A stretch of DNA of 64,000 nt, from assembly GCF_965661665.1 (NCBI RefSeq), contig NZ_CBFIEO010000004.1:100643-164642 (forward strand), read 5' to 3'. The DNA is from Cognatiyoonia sp965661665 (lineage in GTDB: Bacteria; Pseudomonadota; Alphaproteobacteria; Rhodobacterales; Rhodobacteraceae). A program made the position numbers and the translations under genes. Below, one piece after another: positions 46,037-55,195 of the stretch. Position 1 is the stretch's first letter. Each line of letters starts with the position of its first letter. The notes under the pieces were generated by a model, which ran no database searches, was not told where the DNA came from, and saw only the letters and a program-made list of their open reading frames with translations.

Positions 46037-46971
46037 GTCACTGCAACATCCTGCGAATGGATGAGCGTGCGTCCTTCTTCGAACTTTGAGGACGCAGCAA
46101 TTTCTTTTTGAACCCAAGCCTCAAAGGCTTTGACCTGTGGGCGTGTCTCTGTCCCTTCGGGACAAATAAAGCGAAATCGCGCATCTGCGATCAAGCCGAC
46201 CTTGAACGGTGCCACCAACCTACCGGTTTCCAAAGCGCGCGTGGCTAGTGACACACGCCCCAGCACCACACCCGCCCCAGACATCGCTGCGTCAAGCGCG
46301 TGATCGGCTTGCGAAAACCACGGTCCATGGGATGTGTCCAAATCAACCTGGGCGGCGCGACCCCAAGCGGCCCAATCGCAAGGCGTTTTGAAAAAGCCGA
46401 TTGAGTCGTCGTGAATCAAGGTCGCACCAGACAAATCCGCGCCAAACTCGTCCACCAGTTCCGGCGCCATCATCGGCGTCATCCATTCCTTAATGAGAGG
46501 GTTGGAATAAACCTTTTTGTCATTCCCCAAGCCAAATCGGATCGCCACATCCACCTCATCGTGATGGAAATCGACGATCCGCAAACTGGCGGAGAACCGA
46601 AGCTCAATCTCCGGATGGGCTTGCGCGAAATCAAACATGCGAGGGGCCAACCACTTGGCCGTAAAGGCAGGGCCCGCGGTCACGGTCAAAACACTGTTGT
46701 CAGTCAAACGTCTTGTATTGCGCCAAGCTGACAACAACGTCGCGAACCCATCAGATGCACCCGGCGCAAGCGCGCGGCCCGCTTCGGTCAGCGTGACTGC
46801 CCTGTTCAGGCGGTGAAACAGCGGCTGCCCCAAATCCGTCTCAAGGGATTTGATCTGATAGGACAGCGCGGCTGGGGTGACAAAAAGCTCCTCCGCCGCT
46901 TTGGCAAATGACATATGGCGAGCGGCCGCTTCGAAAGCGCGCAACGCGATGAGTGATGGTAAGCGATCCAT
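46033..46971 (-). CDS. LysR-type regulator, GcvA-like
   Basis: 312 residues. Winged HTH MDRLPSLIALRAFEAAARHMSFAKAAEELFVTPAALSYQIK and the effector domain with FHHDEVDVAIRFGLG and IHDDSIGFFKTPCDWAAWG, both typical of the GcvA branch (glycine cleavage, beta-lactamase regulators). Complete. It diverges from a 36-residue ORF across 105 bases, which LysR proteins often control. Confidence 0.92.
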   Translation of the reverse strand: MDRLPSLIALRAFEAAARHMSFAKAAEELFVTPAALSYQIKSLETDLGQPLFHRLNRAVTLTEAGRALAPGASDGFATLLSAWRNTRRLTDNSVLTVTAGPAFTAKWLAPRMFDFAQAHPEIELRFSASLRIVDFHHDEVDVAIRFGLGNDKKVYSNPLIKEWMTPMMAPELVDEFGADLSGATLIHDDSIGFFKTPCDWAAWGRAAQVDLDTSHGPWFSQADHALDAAMSGAGVVLGRVSLATRALETGRLVAPFKVGLIADARFRFICPEGTETRPQVKAFEAWVQKEIAASSKFEEGRTLIHSQDVAVT

Positions 46972-47076
46972 TTCAGTTAAATACAGCTTAACTGAAACGA
47001 TAAAAAGTCTCGTTTGTCAGAAGACGCTGAAGCCTCCATATATTCCTCAAGACAGCAAACGCTGAAAGGAATTGAA

Positions 47077-47187
47077 ATGTTCGAATTTGCAACAAATACG
47101 AAAGCCCGCCAAGCGATTGAGAACGCCCACAAAGAACGTGGGAAGATTTTGGGTGAGGTATGGCGCTGGGTCACACGCCAAGGATAA
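47077..47187 (+). CDS. 36-residue small protein
   Basis: ATG at 47077 with AAGGA seven bases upstream, stop TAA 47185. The product is a charged amphipathic helix with a Trp pair at the end: MFEFATNTKARQAIENAH, then KERGKILGEVWRWVTRQG. Coding bias fits its neighbours, and the hairpin at 47229 lies just past it. It looks like one of the tiny helical proteins found in Rhodobacterales (RSP_7527-like or similar); no function. Divergent from a GcvA-like regulator that may control it. Confidence 0.65.
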   Translation: MFEFATNTKARQAIENAHKERGKILGEVWRWVTRQG

Positions 47188-47228
47188 GTCTTCGCTCCGG
47201 CGCCAATGATGGTGCCGAACGTAGATAC

Positions 47229-47251
47229 GGCCGCGGCTGATCAACGCGGCC
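47229..47251 (+). terminator. Hairpin downstream of the small gene
   Basis: GGCCGCG (47229-47235) and CGCGGCC (47245-47251) form a perfect 7-bp stem with a nine-base loop, then CTGATTTTCTTC. It serves the plus-strand small gene best but may also stop the convergent phbB transcript. Confidence 0.65.
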
Positions 47252-47276
47252 CTGATTTTCTTCAGATCAGTCAGGC

Positions 47277-48002
47277 TTAGGTGAGGTACTGACCACCGTT
47301 CACCGACATGGTGGAACCCGTCACAAAGCCTGCTTCGTCAGATGCCAAGAACACAACTGCGCGTGCAATCTCTGACGCTTCGCCAAGACGACCCACTGGG
47401 ATCTGTGGCAGGATGACTTCGTTCATCACCTTTTCTGGGATCGTGCTCATCATCTCTGTGTTGATGTAGCCGGGTGCAATCACGTTGACCGTGATGCCTG
47501 CACGCGCGCCTTCTTGTGCCAGCGCCTTAGTGAACCCGATGTCACCAGCTTTCGCAGCTGCATAGTTGGCTTGTGCGAACTGGCCCTTCTGACCATTGAT
47601 GGAGCTGATGTTGATCACGCGACCAAACTTACGCTCACGCATACCTGGCCAAAGCGGATGGGTCATGTTGAAGACGCCGGACAGGTTGGTGTCCATCACC
47701 TCTTTCCACTGCTGTGGTGTCATCTTGTGGAAAGGTGCGTCGCGCGTAATGCCGGCGTTGTTGACGAGCACTTCAACAGGACCAAGGTCAGCTTCGACAT
47801 GCGCGATCCCTTCGGCGCAAGCCTCATAGTTACCAACATCCCACTTGTAGGTTTTGATGCCAGTTTCAGCCGTGAAAGCAGCAGCCTTTTCATCGTTGCC
47901 AGCGTAAGTCGCAGCAACGGTGTAGCCTGCGTCTTTCAGAGCGGTTGAGATGGCAGCGCCGATACCACGCGAACCGCCGGTAACAAGAGCAACACGAGAC
48001 AT
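47277..48002 (-). CDS. phbB: Acetoacetyl-CoA reductase
   Basis: 241-residue SDR with VTGGSRGIGAAIS, the NNAGITRD segment, SSINGQKGQFAQANYAAAKAG (catalytic Ser, Tyr, Lys) and the PhaB type end SVNGGQYLT. Makes (R)-3-hydroxybutyryl-CoA for polyhydroxybutyrate with NADPH. Downstream of phbA by 100 bases, with a perfect hairpin between. Confidence 0.96.
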   Translation of the reverse strand: MSRVALVTGGSRGIGAAISTALKDAGYTVAATYAGNDEKAAAFTAETGIKTYKWDVGNYEACAEGIAHVEADLGPVEVLVNNAGITRDAPFHKMTPQQWKEVMDTNLSGVFNMTHPLWPGMRERKFGRVINISSINGQKGQFAQANYAAAKAGDIGFTKALAQEGARAGITVNVIAPGYINTEMMSTIPEKVMNEVILPQIPVGRLGEASEIARAVVFLASDEAGFVTGSTMSVNGGQYLT

Positions 48003-48054
48003 GGGAGTTCTCCTTCAAGAAATTTGATTCGAAATGTAATTACGGTAGTGATCG

Positions 48055-48081
48055 TGACTGCGCAACATTATTGCGCAGTCA
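48055..48081 (-). promoter_or_regulatory. Perfect hairpin between phbA and phbB
   Basis: TGACTGCGCAA (48055-48065) and TTGCGCAGTCA (48071-48081), an 11-bp perfect stem with a five-base loop, lies in the 100-base spacer between phbA and phbB. It lacks a T run on either strand, so is more likely an RNA stability or processing element, a partial attenuator, or a DNA operator than a full terminator. Confidence 0.6.
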
Positions 48082-48102
48082 TTTCTTGTGACGTGGCGCT
48101 GT

Positions 48103-49275
48103 TTAACGCTCAACGCAGAGCGCGACGCCCATACCACCACCGATGCAGAGTGTGGCGAGGCCTTTCTTCACATCGCGGCGCTTCATCTCAAAGAGAAGCG
48201 TGTTCAGCACGCGGCAGCCGGATGCGCCGATTGGGTGACCGATCGCGATTGCGCCGCCGTTGACGTTCACAATCTCTGGATCCCAACCCATATCTTTGTT
48301 CACAGCACAGGCTTGCGCGGCAAAAGCTTCGTTTGCCTCCACCAGATCGAGGTCTGATACGGACCAACCTGCTTTCTCCAGCGCCTTGCGGCTCGCCATG
48401 ACCGGGCCGACGCCCATGATCGCTGGATCAAGACCGGCTGTTGCGTATGACGCGATGCGGGCCAAAGGTTCGATCCCGCGCTTTTCGGCGGCGTCCGCAC
48501 TCATCAGCAATGTCGCGGCAGCGCCGTCGTTCAAGCCCGATGCGTTTGCAGCAGTTACAGTGCCGTCCTTGATGAACGCAGGGCGCAGCTTTTGCATGTT
48601 TTCGATGGTCGCGCCGTGGCGGATGTATTCATCCTTATCTACAACGATATCGCCCTTGCGTGTCTTCACAGTGAAGGCCGCAATCTCGTCCGCGAACTTG
48701 CCAGCGTTCTGCGCGGCCTCCGCTTTGTTCTGAGACGCAACTGCGAATTCATCCTGCATGTCGCGCGAGATCTGCCATTTCTCAGCAACATTCTCTGCCG
48801 TTTGACCCATGTGGTAGCCATTGAAGGCATCCCATAGACCGTCGCGGATCATTGTGTCGATGTACTTCAGATCACCCATCTTGTGACCGGCACGCAGGTG
48901 CGCGGCGTGCGGGGAGAGCGTCATGTTCTCTTGACCGCCAGCAGCAACGATATCGGCATCGCCCAGTTGGATGTGCTGTGCGCCCAGCGCAACCGCGCGC
49001 AGGCCAGAACCGCAAACTTGGTTGATGCCCCAAGCGGCGCTTTCGATCGGCAGACCCGCGTTAATATGCGCTTGGCGGGCTGGGTTCTGACCTTGGGCCG
49101 CTGTCAAAACCTGACCCATGATGGTCTCGCTGACTTCGCCCTTTTCAACACCGGCGCGCTCAACAACAGCTTCCAGAACGGCAGCACCCAGATCATGGGC
49201 GGGTGTGTTTACAAAAGAACCTGAGAAGCTTCCCACTGCGGTACGGGCCGCGGAAGCGATAACAACATTGGTCAT
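48103..49275 (-). CDS. phbA: Acetyl-CoA C-acetyltransferase (thiolase)
   Basis: 390 residues. Nucleophile Cys in INQVCGSGLRAVALG, ANGHPIGASGC-type block (IAIGHPIGASGCRVLNTLLFE) and the final catalytic Cys in LCIGGGMGVALCVE. Joins two acetyl-CoA to acetoacetyl-CoA for PHB. ATG 49275 used: relatives start MTNVVIASAARTAVGSFSG, and AGGAAATCA precedes it. First gene of phbA-phbB. Confidence 0.97.
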   Translation of the reverse strand: MTNVVIASAARTAVGSFSGSFVNTPAHDLGAAVLEAVVERAGVEKGEVSETIMGQVLTAAQGQNPARQAHINAGLPIESAAWGINQVCGSGLRAVALGAQHIQLGDADIVAAGGQENMTLSPHAAHLRAGHKMGDLKYIDTMIRDGLWDAFNGYHMGQTAENVAEKWQISRDMQDEFAVASQNKAEAAQNAGKFADEIAAFTVKTRKGDIVVDKDEYIRHGATIENMQKLRPAFIKDGTVTAANASGLNDGAAATLLMSADAAEKRGIEPLARIASYATAGLDPAIMGVGPVMASRKALEKAGWSVSDLDLVEANEAFAAQACAVNKDMGWDPEIVNVNGGAIAIGHPIGASGCRVLNTLLFEMKRRDVKKGLATLCIGGGMGVALCVER

Positions 49276-49429
49276 TGATTTCCTCCAATCACTAGACGCG
49301 TGCAGATTCCCCAAAATCGGTGAACACTACGTTTGATTGGAAGTGTATGTAGGAGGTCGCACCTCACAGAGCAATAATAATTCTGCGCCTGCAAACCCGT
49401 TATGCTGCAGCAGCAAATGTCATTTCGAG

Positions 49430-50282
49430 CTAGGACACACCCATTTTTAGCAGGCCGAAATGATACCCTTGCAGGCAGTCGACCCCGATCGCACGGAAAA
49501 AAATCAGCATCTTCACCCCGCTCGATCCCGTGCGCGACCACCAACATATCGAACTGATGGACGACTGTTGTCAGCGCCTCCGCCAGCACCTGATTGTCGG
49601 GGTCATGCGCAATGCCGCAGGCGAAACCCTTCTCGATCTTGGCAAAGTCAAAAAAGAAACTGCGCAGGTGGCGGAAGGTCGTGACACCCCAACCAAACCC
49701 GTCAAGCGCAAATCCGATCCCACGCGGCTGCACTTCTTTCATGAAGCGGATCACAAGTTCATTCAGCATCATCGCGCTGCTTTCGCTAATCTCAAAAATC
49801 AGCCGATTGCCGAGGTGCGTTTGCTGCCACAAAGCTGCGTCCAACGTATTGAGCCATATCGTATCCCCCAACGAACGTGCGGACACATTGACTGACAGTT
49901 TCGCGGCTGGGTTTTGGGCCAAGAACCGCAAGGCCAGATCGAGGGAGATACTGTCGATCTGCCGGCCAAAGTCCATTGCCTCAACCAGAGGTATTAAATG
50001 CGCGGCGGGGATGGTCCGCCCCGCGCGGTCCTGAATGCGGATCAAACCCTCATAAAACGCAATGCGGGAGGGGTCATTAGCCAGCACCACCGGCTGAAAC
50101 GCCAACGGTGTGCGGCCCGCCGCAATCGTACCCCCGACGATCAACAAAATATCGTTGTCATGACTTTCAACCGCATGGGTGAAAGGATCGCTTTCTACTT
50201 GCATGGCCATCAGGTTTGGATTCAGCACATCGACCATGCCGAAGATTTGTCCGGTAAGGGCTAGTATTGTATTAAGCAGCAA
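49430..50282 (-). pseudogene. EAL domain protein, frameshifted in a T7 run
   Basis: An EAL (cyclic-di-GMP phosphodiesterase) domain is recognisable: PLAFQPVV, YEGLIR (E of EAL-type motif), LSVNVSARSL, FEISESSAM, LDGFGWGVTTF (LDDFG expected), FDFAKIEKGF, VVAHGIERGEDADFF. The frame then fails; removing one A from AAAAAAA (49497-49503, T7 on the coding strand) restores RAIGVDCLQGYHFGLLKMG to a TAG at 49430. The DDFG and AEGVE motifs are already degenerate (G for D, H for E), so even repaired it may be catalytically dead. True start uncertain (MVDVLN or later). Confidence 0.75.
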
Positions 50283-50302
50283 AACAAATCAGGGGATAGG
50301 TC

Positions 50303-50866
50303 ATGAAAATGCGATGTAGCTGGGCAGGCCCCGAACAAATCTACCTCGATTATCACGACGACGAATGGGGTGTGCCCGATTATGAAAGCCGCGCGCTTTG
50401 GGAAAAGCTGGTCCTTGATGGATTCCAGGCCGGACTAAGCTGGATCATTATTCTGAAGAAACGCGAAAATTTCCGCGATGTCTTCGCTGGGTTCGATCCA
50501 AACGTTATCGCGGGTTGGGGGGAGGGTGAGGTTGATGCACGCCTCAAAAACGACGGCATCATCCGTCATCGGGGCAAGATCGAAGCGACAATCACCAACG
50601 CCCGCGCCTGGCAAGAGATTGAAGCCAATCAAGGCTTCGATCAGTTCTTATGGAACTACGTCGACGGCAAACCTTTACAGCCAAACAGGGCCGCGATGTC
50701 TGACGTGCCCGCGCAGACCCAGCTGTCGCAGCAGATTTCAAAGGATCTCAAGAAAGCTGGCTTCAAATTCTGCGGCCCGACGATTGTCTACGCCTTCATG
50801 CAAGCGACCGGCATGGTCAACGACCACATCACAGGTTGCCACTGTCACGCACGTCTAGCTAGATGA
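50303..50866 (+). CDS. tag: DNA-3-methyladenine glycosylase I
   Basis: 187 residues. Starts MRCSWAGPEQIYLDYHDDEWG with the zinc Cys/His, core LVLDGFQAGLSWIIILKKRE, and VNDHITGCHCHA with the other zinc ligands. Excises 3-methyladenine in base excision repair. Convergent with moaE, overlapping by twelve bases. Confidence 0.96.
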   Translation: MKMRCSWAGPEQIYLDYHDDEWGVPDYESRALWEKLVLDGFQAGLSWIIILKKRENFRDVFAGFDPNVIAGWGEGEVDARLKNDGIIRHRGKIEATITNARAWQEIEANQGFDQFLWNYVDGKPLQPNRAAMSDVPAQTQLSQQISKDLKKAGFKFCGPTIVYAFMQATGMVNDHITGCHCHARLAR

Positions 50867-51313
50867 CCACCGTTTGAGCGCGTCTTCGTCTTCATCCTTC
50901 GCATCAACCCACTGACTGCCTTCAGCGGTGACTTCTTTCTTCCAAAACGGCGCGCGGGATTTCAGGTAATCCATCAAGAAGTCCGCAGCTGCGAAAGCAC
51001 CCGCTCGATGAGCGGAAGACGTGGCGACCATCATGATCGTGTCGTTGGGCGCAAGCTGACCATGCCGGTGAATGACAAGTACATCTTGCAGCGCCCAGCG
51101 CCCCAAAGCGTCAGTGCAAACCGCCTCAATCGCGGATTGGGTCATAGCAGGGTAATGCTCAATCTCCATATGGCGCAGACCACCTTCGACATCGCGTACA
51201 ATCCCTGTGAAGCTGACCACGGCACCGGCCCCATCTTGGCGCGCGGTGAATGCATTCAACTCCCCACCCGGATCGAATGCCGCCTCTTGGACCCGAACGT
51301 CCAATTCAGCCAC
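50855..51313 (-). CDS. moaE: Molybdopterin synthase catalytic subunit
   Basis: 152 residues. AVVSFTGIVRD at the active entrance, SSAHRAGAFAAADFLMDYLKSRAPFWKKE with the catalytic Lys pair (PFWKKE). With thiocarboxylated MoaD it turns cPMP into molybdopterin. Starts eight bases inside moaD's end, so translation is coupled. Confidence 0.95.
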   Translation of the reverse strand: MAELDVRVQEAAFDPGGELNAFTARQDGAGAVVSFTGIVRDVEGGLRHMEIEHYPAMTQSAIEAVCTDALGRWALQDVLVIHRHGQLAPNDTIMMVATSSAHRAGAFAAADFLMDYLKSRAPFWKKEVTAEGSQWVDAKDEDEDALKRWSSS

Positions 51314-51551
51314 CCGTCATCGGCGGGAAGAACGCAACTTCACGAACGCCCTCAAGCGGGGCATCAAAGTCTGTTAGTTCCTGATCGACGGCGACGCGCA
51401 ACGCACGAATCTCAGCGAATGCTGCCGCGTAACGTTCCTCCCGCGCTTTCAATTCTTCGACCAGTTCCGCGACTGTTGTGGCAGACGTATCCACCCGTTC
51501 TTTCGGCAGGCCGATCCGTTCACGCACCCATGCGAAATAAAGAACGTCCAT
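51306..51551 (-). CDS. moaD: Molybdopterin synthase sulfur carrier subunit
   Basis: 81 residues, ubiquitin-like, with the required C-terminal Gly-Gly (FFPPMTGG), which is adenylated and thiocarboxylated. ATG 51551 overlaps the pgsA stop; the longer frame to 51668 lies inside pgsA. Followed by moaE. Confidence 0.95.
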   Translation of the reverse strand: MDVLYFAWVRERIGLPKERVDTSATTVAELVEELKAREERYAAAFAEIRALRVAVDQELTDFDAPLEGVREVAFFPPMTGG

Positions 51552-52216
51552 CAACGGTCCTCCCGCAGATAAGGCTTCGCTTTGTTGAAGTAGTCCCATC
51601 CAGTGATTAGCGTCAAAACACCTGCCACCCAAAGCAGCGCGATGCCGCCGTACCAAGCGATATCCCAACCAAGGAACTTCCAGCCGAGGCCAACCTCATC
51701 CGGAATGTCGCCGGCGAGAATTCCATCAATCAGCGCTTCGTCCATGCCGATGGTTTGCTCAATGATGAAATGCTCAAACGCGCCTTTGGCGAACAACACA
51801 GCAATCGCCACCATCTGCGCCGTCGTCTTCCATTTAGCGAGCGCCGTCACTTTCAACGTACCAGCTGTATCACCCATAAACTCCCGCAGGCCCGACACAA
51901 ACACCTCGCGAAAGATGATCGCCGTTGCGGGCAGTAAGATCCACGGGTTCATCCCTGAAAAGCCCGTGATGACGAGCAAAGCGATAACGACCATCGATTT
52001 GTCGGCAATCGGGTCAAGCATCGCACCCAAACGGCTTTCTTGCTTCCACGCGCGGGCCAGATACCCGTCAATGAAATCCGTCACTGCCGCACCCACAAAC
52101 AGGATCAACGCAAACCAATCTGCCCAAGGTCGCGTGAAATACAGAAACATCACCGCCACCATTGGGGCGGCGAGGAGTCTCAGGATCGTTAGAATATTGG
52201 GCAAGTTTAGTGTCAT
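51551..52216 (-). CDS. pgsA: CDP-diacylglycerol-glycerol-3-phosphate 3-phosphatidyltransferase
   Basis: 221-residue inner-membrane CDP-alcohol phosphatidyltransferase with the DG(x)2AR(x)8G(x)3D(x)3D motif seen as DGYLARAWKQESRLGAMLDPIAD. Commits to phosphatidylglycerol synthesis. Sits between uvrC and moaD, the usual order in this group. Confidence 0.96.
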   Translation of the reverse strand: MTLNLPNILTILRLLAAPMVAVMFLYFTRPWADWFALILFVGAAVTDFIDGYLARAWKQESRLGAMLDPIADKSMVVIALLVITGFSGMNPWILLPATAIIFREVFVSGLREFMGDTAGTLKVTALAKWKTTAQMVAIAVLFAKGAFEHFIIEQTIGMDEALIDGILAGDIPDEVGLGWKFLGWDIAWYGGIALLWVAGVLTLITGWDYFNKAKPYLREDR

Positions 52217-52256
52217 GGAAAATCAGTACAATGTCGTCTGGGGCTTGGCCACACTA

Positions 52257-54134
52257 TCATCCGTTTTCGTGGAAAAAGTCATAGATCGTTTGCGCCATGT
52301 TGGCAGAAATCCCCTCCACCGCCGTGAGATCGGAAAGGTTCGCGCGCGACACCGCCTTGGCTGACCCAAAATGCGCCAAGAGCGCACGTTTCCGCGTGGC
52401 CCCGACCCCCGGCACGTCGTCCAACGGGGTGGCGCCGATGGCTTTAGACCGCTTTGCGCGGTGGGTCCCAATGGCGAAACGATGCGCCTCATCCCGCATA
52501 CGCTGAATGAAGTAGAGCACCGGATCATTGTGGCGGAGTGCCATGACCGGTTTGCCGGTCCGGTAAAACTCCTCCTTACCTGCGTCACGGTCCTCACCCT
52601 TAGCGACGCCAATCATCGCAATGTCACCAACGCCAAACTCCTCCATAATCTCCCGCACGGCGCTGACCTGTCCCGCACCCCCATCGATCAAAAGCAGATC
52701 GGGCCAAGTGCCGGACGTCCGGTCAGGGTCTTCCTTCTTCAACCGTTTGAAGCGGCGGGTCAGCACTTCCTTCATCATTCCAAAGTCATCACCGGGGGTA
52801 AGATCGTCCCCTTTGATGTTGAACTTGCGGTATTGCCCCTTCTCGAAGCCTTCAGGCCCGGCAACGATCATACCGCCCACAGCAAATGAGCCCTGAATGT
52901 GGGAGTTGTCGTAAACCTCAATCCGCTTGGGCCGCGCGTTCAAATCAAACGCCTCCGCCAAACCCTTCAGCAGTTTCGTCTGCGTGGCACTCTCACTCAT
53001 CTTCCGCGCAAGGCTTTCGCGCGCATTGCGCAGGGCCGCATCAATTAATTCAGCCTTCTCACCGCGCTTTGGCACGAGAATTTCAACCTTGCGCCCGATC
53101 TTACTGGAGAGCGCGGCGGCCATCAGGTCGGGATTGTCGAGCGGGTGGGACAGGATCAATCGACGCGCTGGGTCTTTGGAGGCGTAGAACTGACCCACGA
53201 AGGCCTCCAGCACTTCAGCCGCATCAAAATCAGCACCAACGCGGGGGTAGAAATCCTTGTTCCCCCAGTTTTGTCCCGCGCGGATAAAGAAGACCTGCAC
53301 ACAAGCCTGTCCATTCTCAAGATGCAGCGCTATGAGGTCAGCCTCCTCAACCGTCCGTGGGTTAATGCCCTGCGCGGATTGCACCATCGTTAGCGCCTTG
53401 ATCCGGTCGCGCAATCCCGCAGCCTTCTCAAACTCCATCGCCTCAGACGCATCCATCATGTCAGCGGCAAGCTGTTGCTGCACCTTGGTGGAGCGACCAG
53501 AAAGGAAGTCATCTGCTGACTTCACCAATTTGGCGTAATCCTCTTTGCTAATCTTGCCGCCACAGGGACCCGCGCAACGCTTCATGTGGTAGTTCAAGCA
53601 AGGGCGGTTGCCCGCTTCGACCTCTTTATCGGTGCAACTCCGCAGCAAGAACACCTTCTGCAACGTGTTAAGCGTGCGGTTCACCGCCCCCGCACTCGCA
53701 AACGGCCCATAATAACGTCCCTTCCGCGTCTTCGCTCCACGGTGCTTTTCCAACCGAGGGAAGTCATGCTCTGTCGAGATAAAGATAAACGGAAAGCTTT
53801 TGTCGTCCCTGAGCAGCACATTGTAACGTGGCTTCAACTGCTTGATCAGGTTCTGCTCAAGGAGGAGCGCTTCCGTCTCCGTACTCGTCGTCAGAAACAT
53901 CATCGACGCGGTTTCAGAGATCATCCGCGCAATCCTCGGCGAATGCCCTGCGGGTCGCGCGTAACTGCTCACCCGCGCCTTCAAGTTCTTTGCTTTACCC
54001 ACATAAAGAACTCGGCTTTCTGCATCGAGCATCCGATAAACACCAGGCGATCCATCAAGCGTTTTCAGGTACGCTTGAATGCAGGCGTGACCGGTAGGTC
54101 CGCTGCTCATTGTATCTGTCTGGTTTTCGCTCAT
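52257..54134 (-). CDS. uvrC: Excinuclease ABC subunit C
   Basis: 625 residues. GIY-YIG nuclease start (SPGVYRMLDAESRVLYVGKAKNLKARV), the UVR motif region (DAMEFEKAAGLRDRIKAL), RNase H-like domain with EVYDNSHIQGSFAVGGMIV and LLIDGGAGQ, and C-terminal HhH (DDVPGVGATRKRALLAHFGS). Cuts both sides of the lesion with UvrB. ATG 54134 is chosen over the longer frame, whose extra residues lack family pattern; 54107 is also possible. Confidence 0.96.
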   Translation of the reverse strand: MSENQTDTMSSGPTGHACIQAYLKTLDGSPGVYRMLDAESRVLYVGKAKNLKARVSSYARPAGHSPRIARMISETASMMFLTTSTETEALLLEQNLIKQLKPRYNVLLRDDKSFPFIFISTEHDFPRLEKHRGAKTRKGRYYGPFASAGAVNRTLNTLQKVFLLRSCTDKEVEAGNRPCLNYHMKRCAGPCGGKISKEDYAKLVKSADDFLSGRSTKVQQQLAADMMDASEAMEFEKAAGLRDRIKALTMVQSAQGINPRTVEEADLIALHLENGQACVQVFFIRAGQNWGNKDFYPRVGADFDAAEVLEAFVGQFYASKDPARRLILSHPLDNPDLMAAALSSKIGRKVEILVPKRGEKAELIDAALRNARESLARKMSESATQTKLLKGLAEAFDLNARPKRIEVYDNSHIQGSFAVGGMIVAGPEGFEKGQYRKFNIKGDDLTPGDDFGMMKEVLTRRFKRLKKEDPDRTSGTWPDLLLIDGGAGQVSAVREIMEEFGVGDIAMIGVAKGEDRDAGKEEFYRTGKPVMALRHNDPVLYFIQRMRDEAHRFAIGTHRAKRSKAIGATPLDDVPGVGATRKRALLAHFGSAKAVSRANLSDLTAVEGISANMAQTIYDFFHENG

Positions 54135-54418
54135 CTGCCGAGAATCATGATTCTTAATGTTGCTGCAACGATACTCCCCAACGGGCAAGTTAAAAGGCAT
54201 CCCCGTAAGGTGTGGATAACTCCGTGGGCAATTCAGCGCCTTCCCAAAATTTCTGTTACTTTTCGGGCATTTCAAGTGATTGCCTAAAAAATAGGCAATT
54301 ATCCAAGCTACTGATTTCATTCATAATTTTTTCACCAAAATGCCAAATGACTGAATTCATTACATTTTGTGAACAGAATAAGGCAACTTCAGCCAGAGGT
54401 GCACAACTTGCCCTTGCG

Positions 54419-55195
54419 TCACTCTAATCCAACGACGTCTGGGGTCTCCCACGCCAAGTGCTGACCCCCGTCCACGCAAAGCATTTGACCCGTCACCGCG
54501 GGAGCATTCAGAAAGTACCCAAGCGCTGCGGTGATGTCTTTTGGATCGGCACCACGCTCTAGAATGGTGGCCTTCCGTTGCTTGGCAAAATTCGCCGCCG
54601 TTTGATGCTCGCCCTGCAACGTTGGACCTGGACCTATGGCATTTACTCGAACACGCGGCGCCAAAGCTTGGGCGGATGTCTGGGTCAACGCCCAAAGGCC
54701 CATCTTGGCGATGGTATAGCTCATGAACTCCGGTGTCAGTTTGCGGACCCTTTGGTCGATCATGTTGACGATCAGTGCTTGGCCTTCCGGCTCACCCGCC
54801 TCGCTTTGCGCAGGCTCAGGCGCTTGCACCGCGAACCCTTGCGACAGCACGAAGGGGGCACGCAGGTTGCTTTCGATGTGCCGGTCCCAAGATGTGCGGG
54901 TCGCATCCTGCAAGCTGTCTTTTTCAAAGATCGACGCGTTGTTGATGAGACAGTTCAATGGCCCACCAAGTGCCTCTACCGCGCGGGAGACAAGGTTTTG
55001 CATGTCATCTTCGACAAGCAGATCTGCTTGCAGTGCGACAGCCTTACGCCCCAACGCGGCAATCTCTGCCATTACATTTTCTGCTGCCTCTTTGGAGCGG
55101 CCATAGTGCACGGCCACGTCAAACCCCTGCCGCGCCAGATAAAGCGCCATCTCCCGCCCCAGTCGCGCTGAAGCCCCGGTCACAAGCGCCCGCAT
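54419..55195 (-). CDS. SDR family oxidoreductase (pteridine-reductase-like)
   Basis: 258 residues. MRALVTGASARLGREMALYLARQGFDVAVHYGRS has the Arg/Ser-rich NADPH loop of pteridine reductases (FolM/PTR1-like), then INNASIFEKD and MSYTIAKMGLWALT with Tyr and Lys. Could reduce dihydropterins for folate or pterin cofactor; not certain. ATG overlaps the exchanger stop. The extension to 55321 is not used. Confidence 0.85.
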   Translation of the reverse strand: MRALVTGASARLGREMALYLARQGFDVAVHYGRSKEAAENVMAEIAALGRKAVALQADLLVEDDMQNLVSRAVEALGGPLNCLINNASIFEKDSLQDATRTSWDRHIESNLRAPFVLSQGFAVQAPEPAQSEAGEPEGQALIVNMIDQRVRKLTPEFMSYTIAKMGLWALTQTSAQALAPRVRVNAIGPGPTLQGEHQTAANFAKQRKATILERGADPKDITAALGYFLNAPAVTGQMLCVDGGQHLAWETPDVVGLE

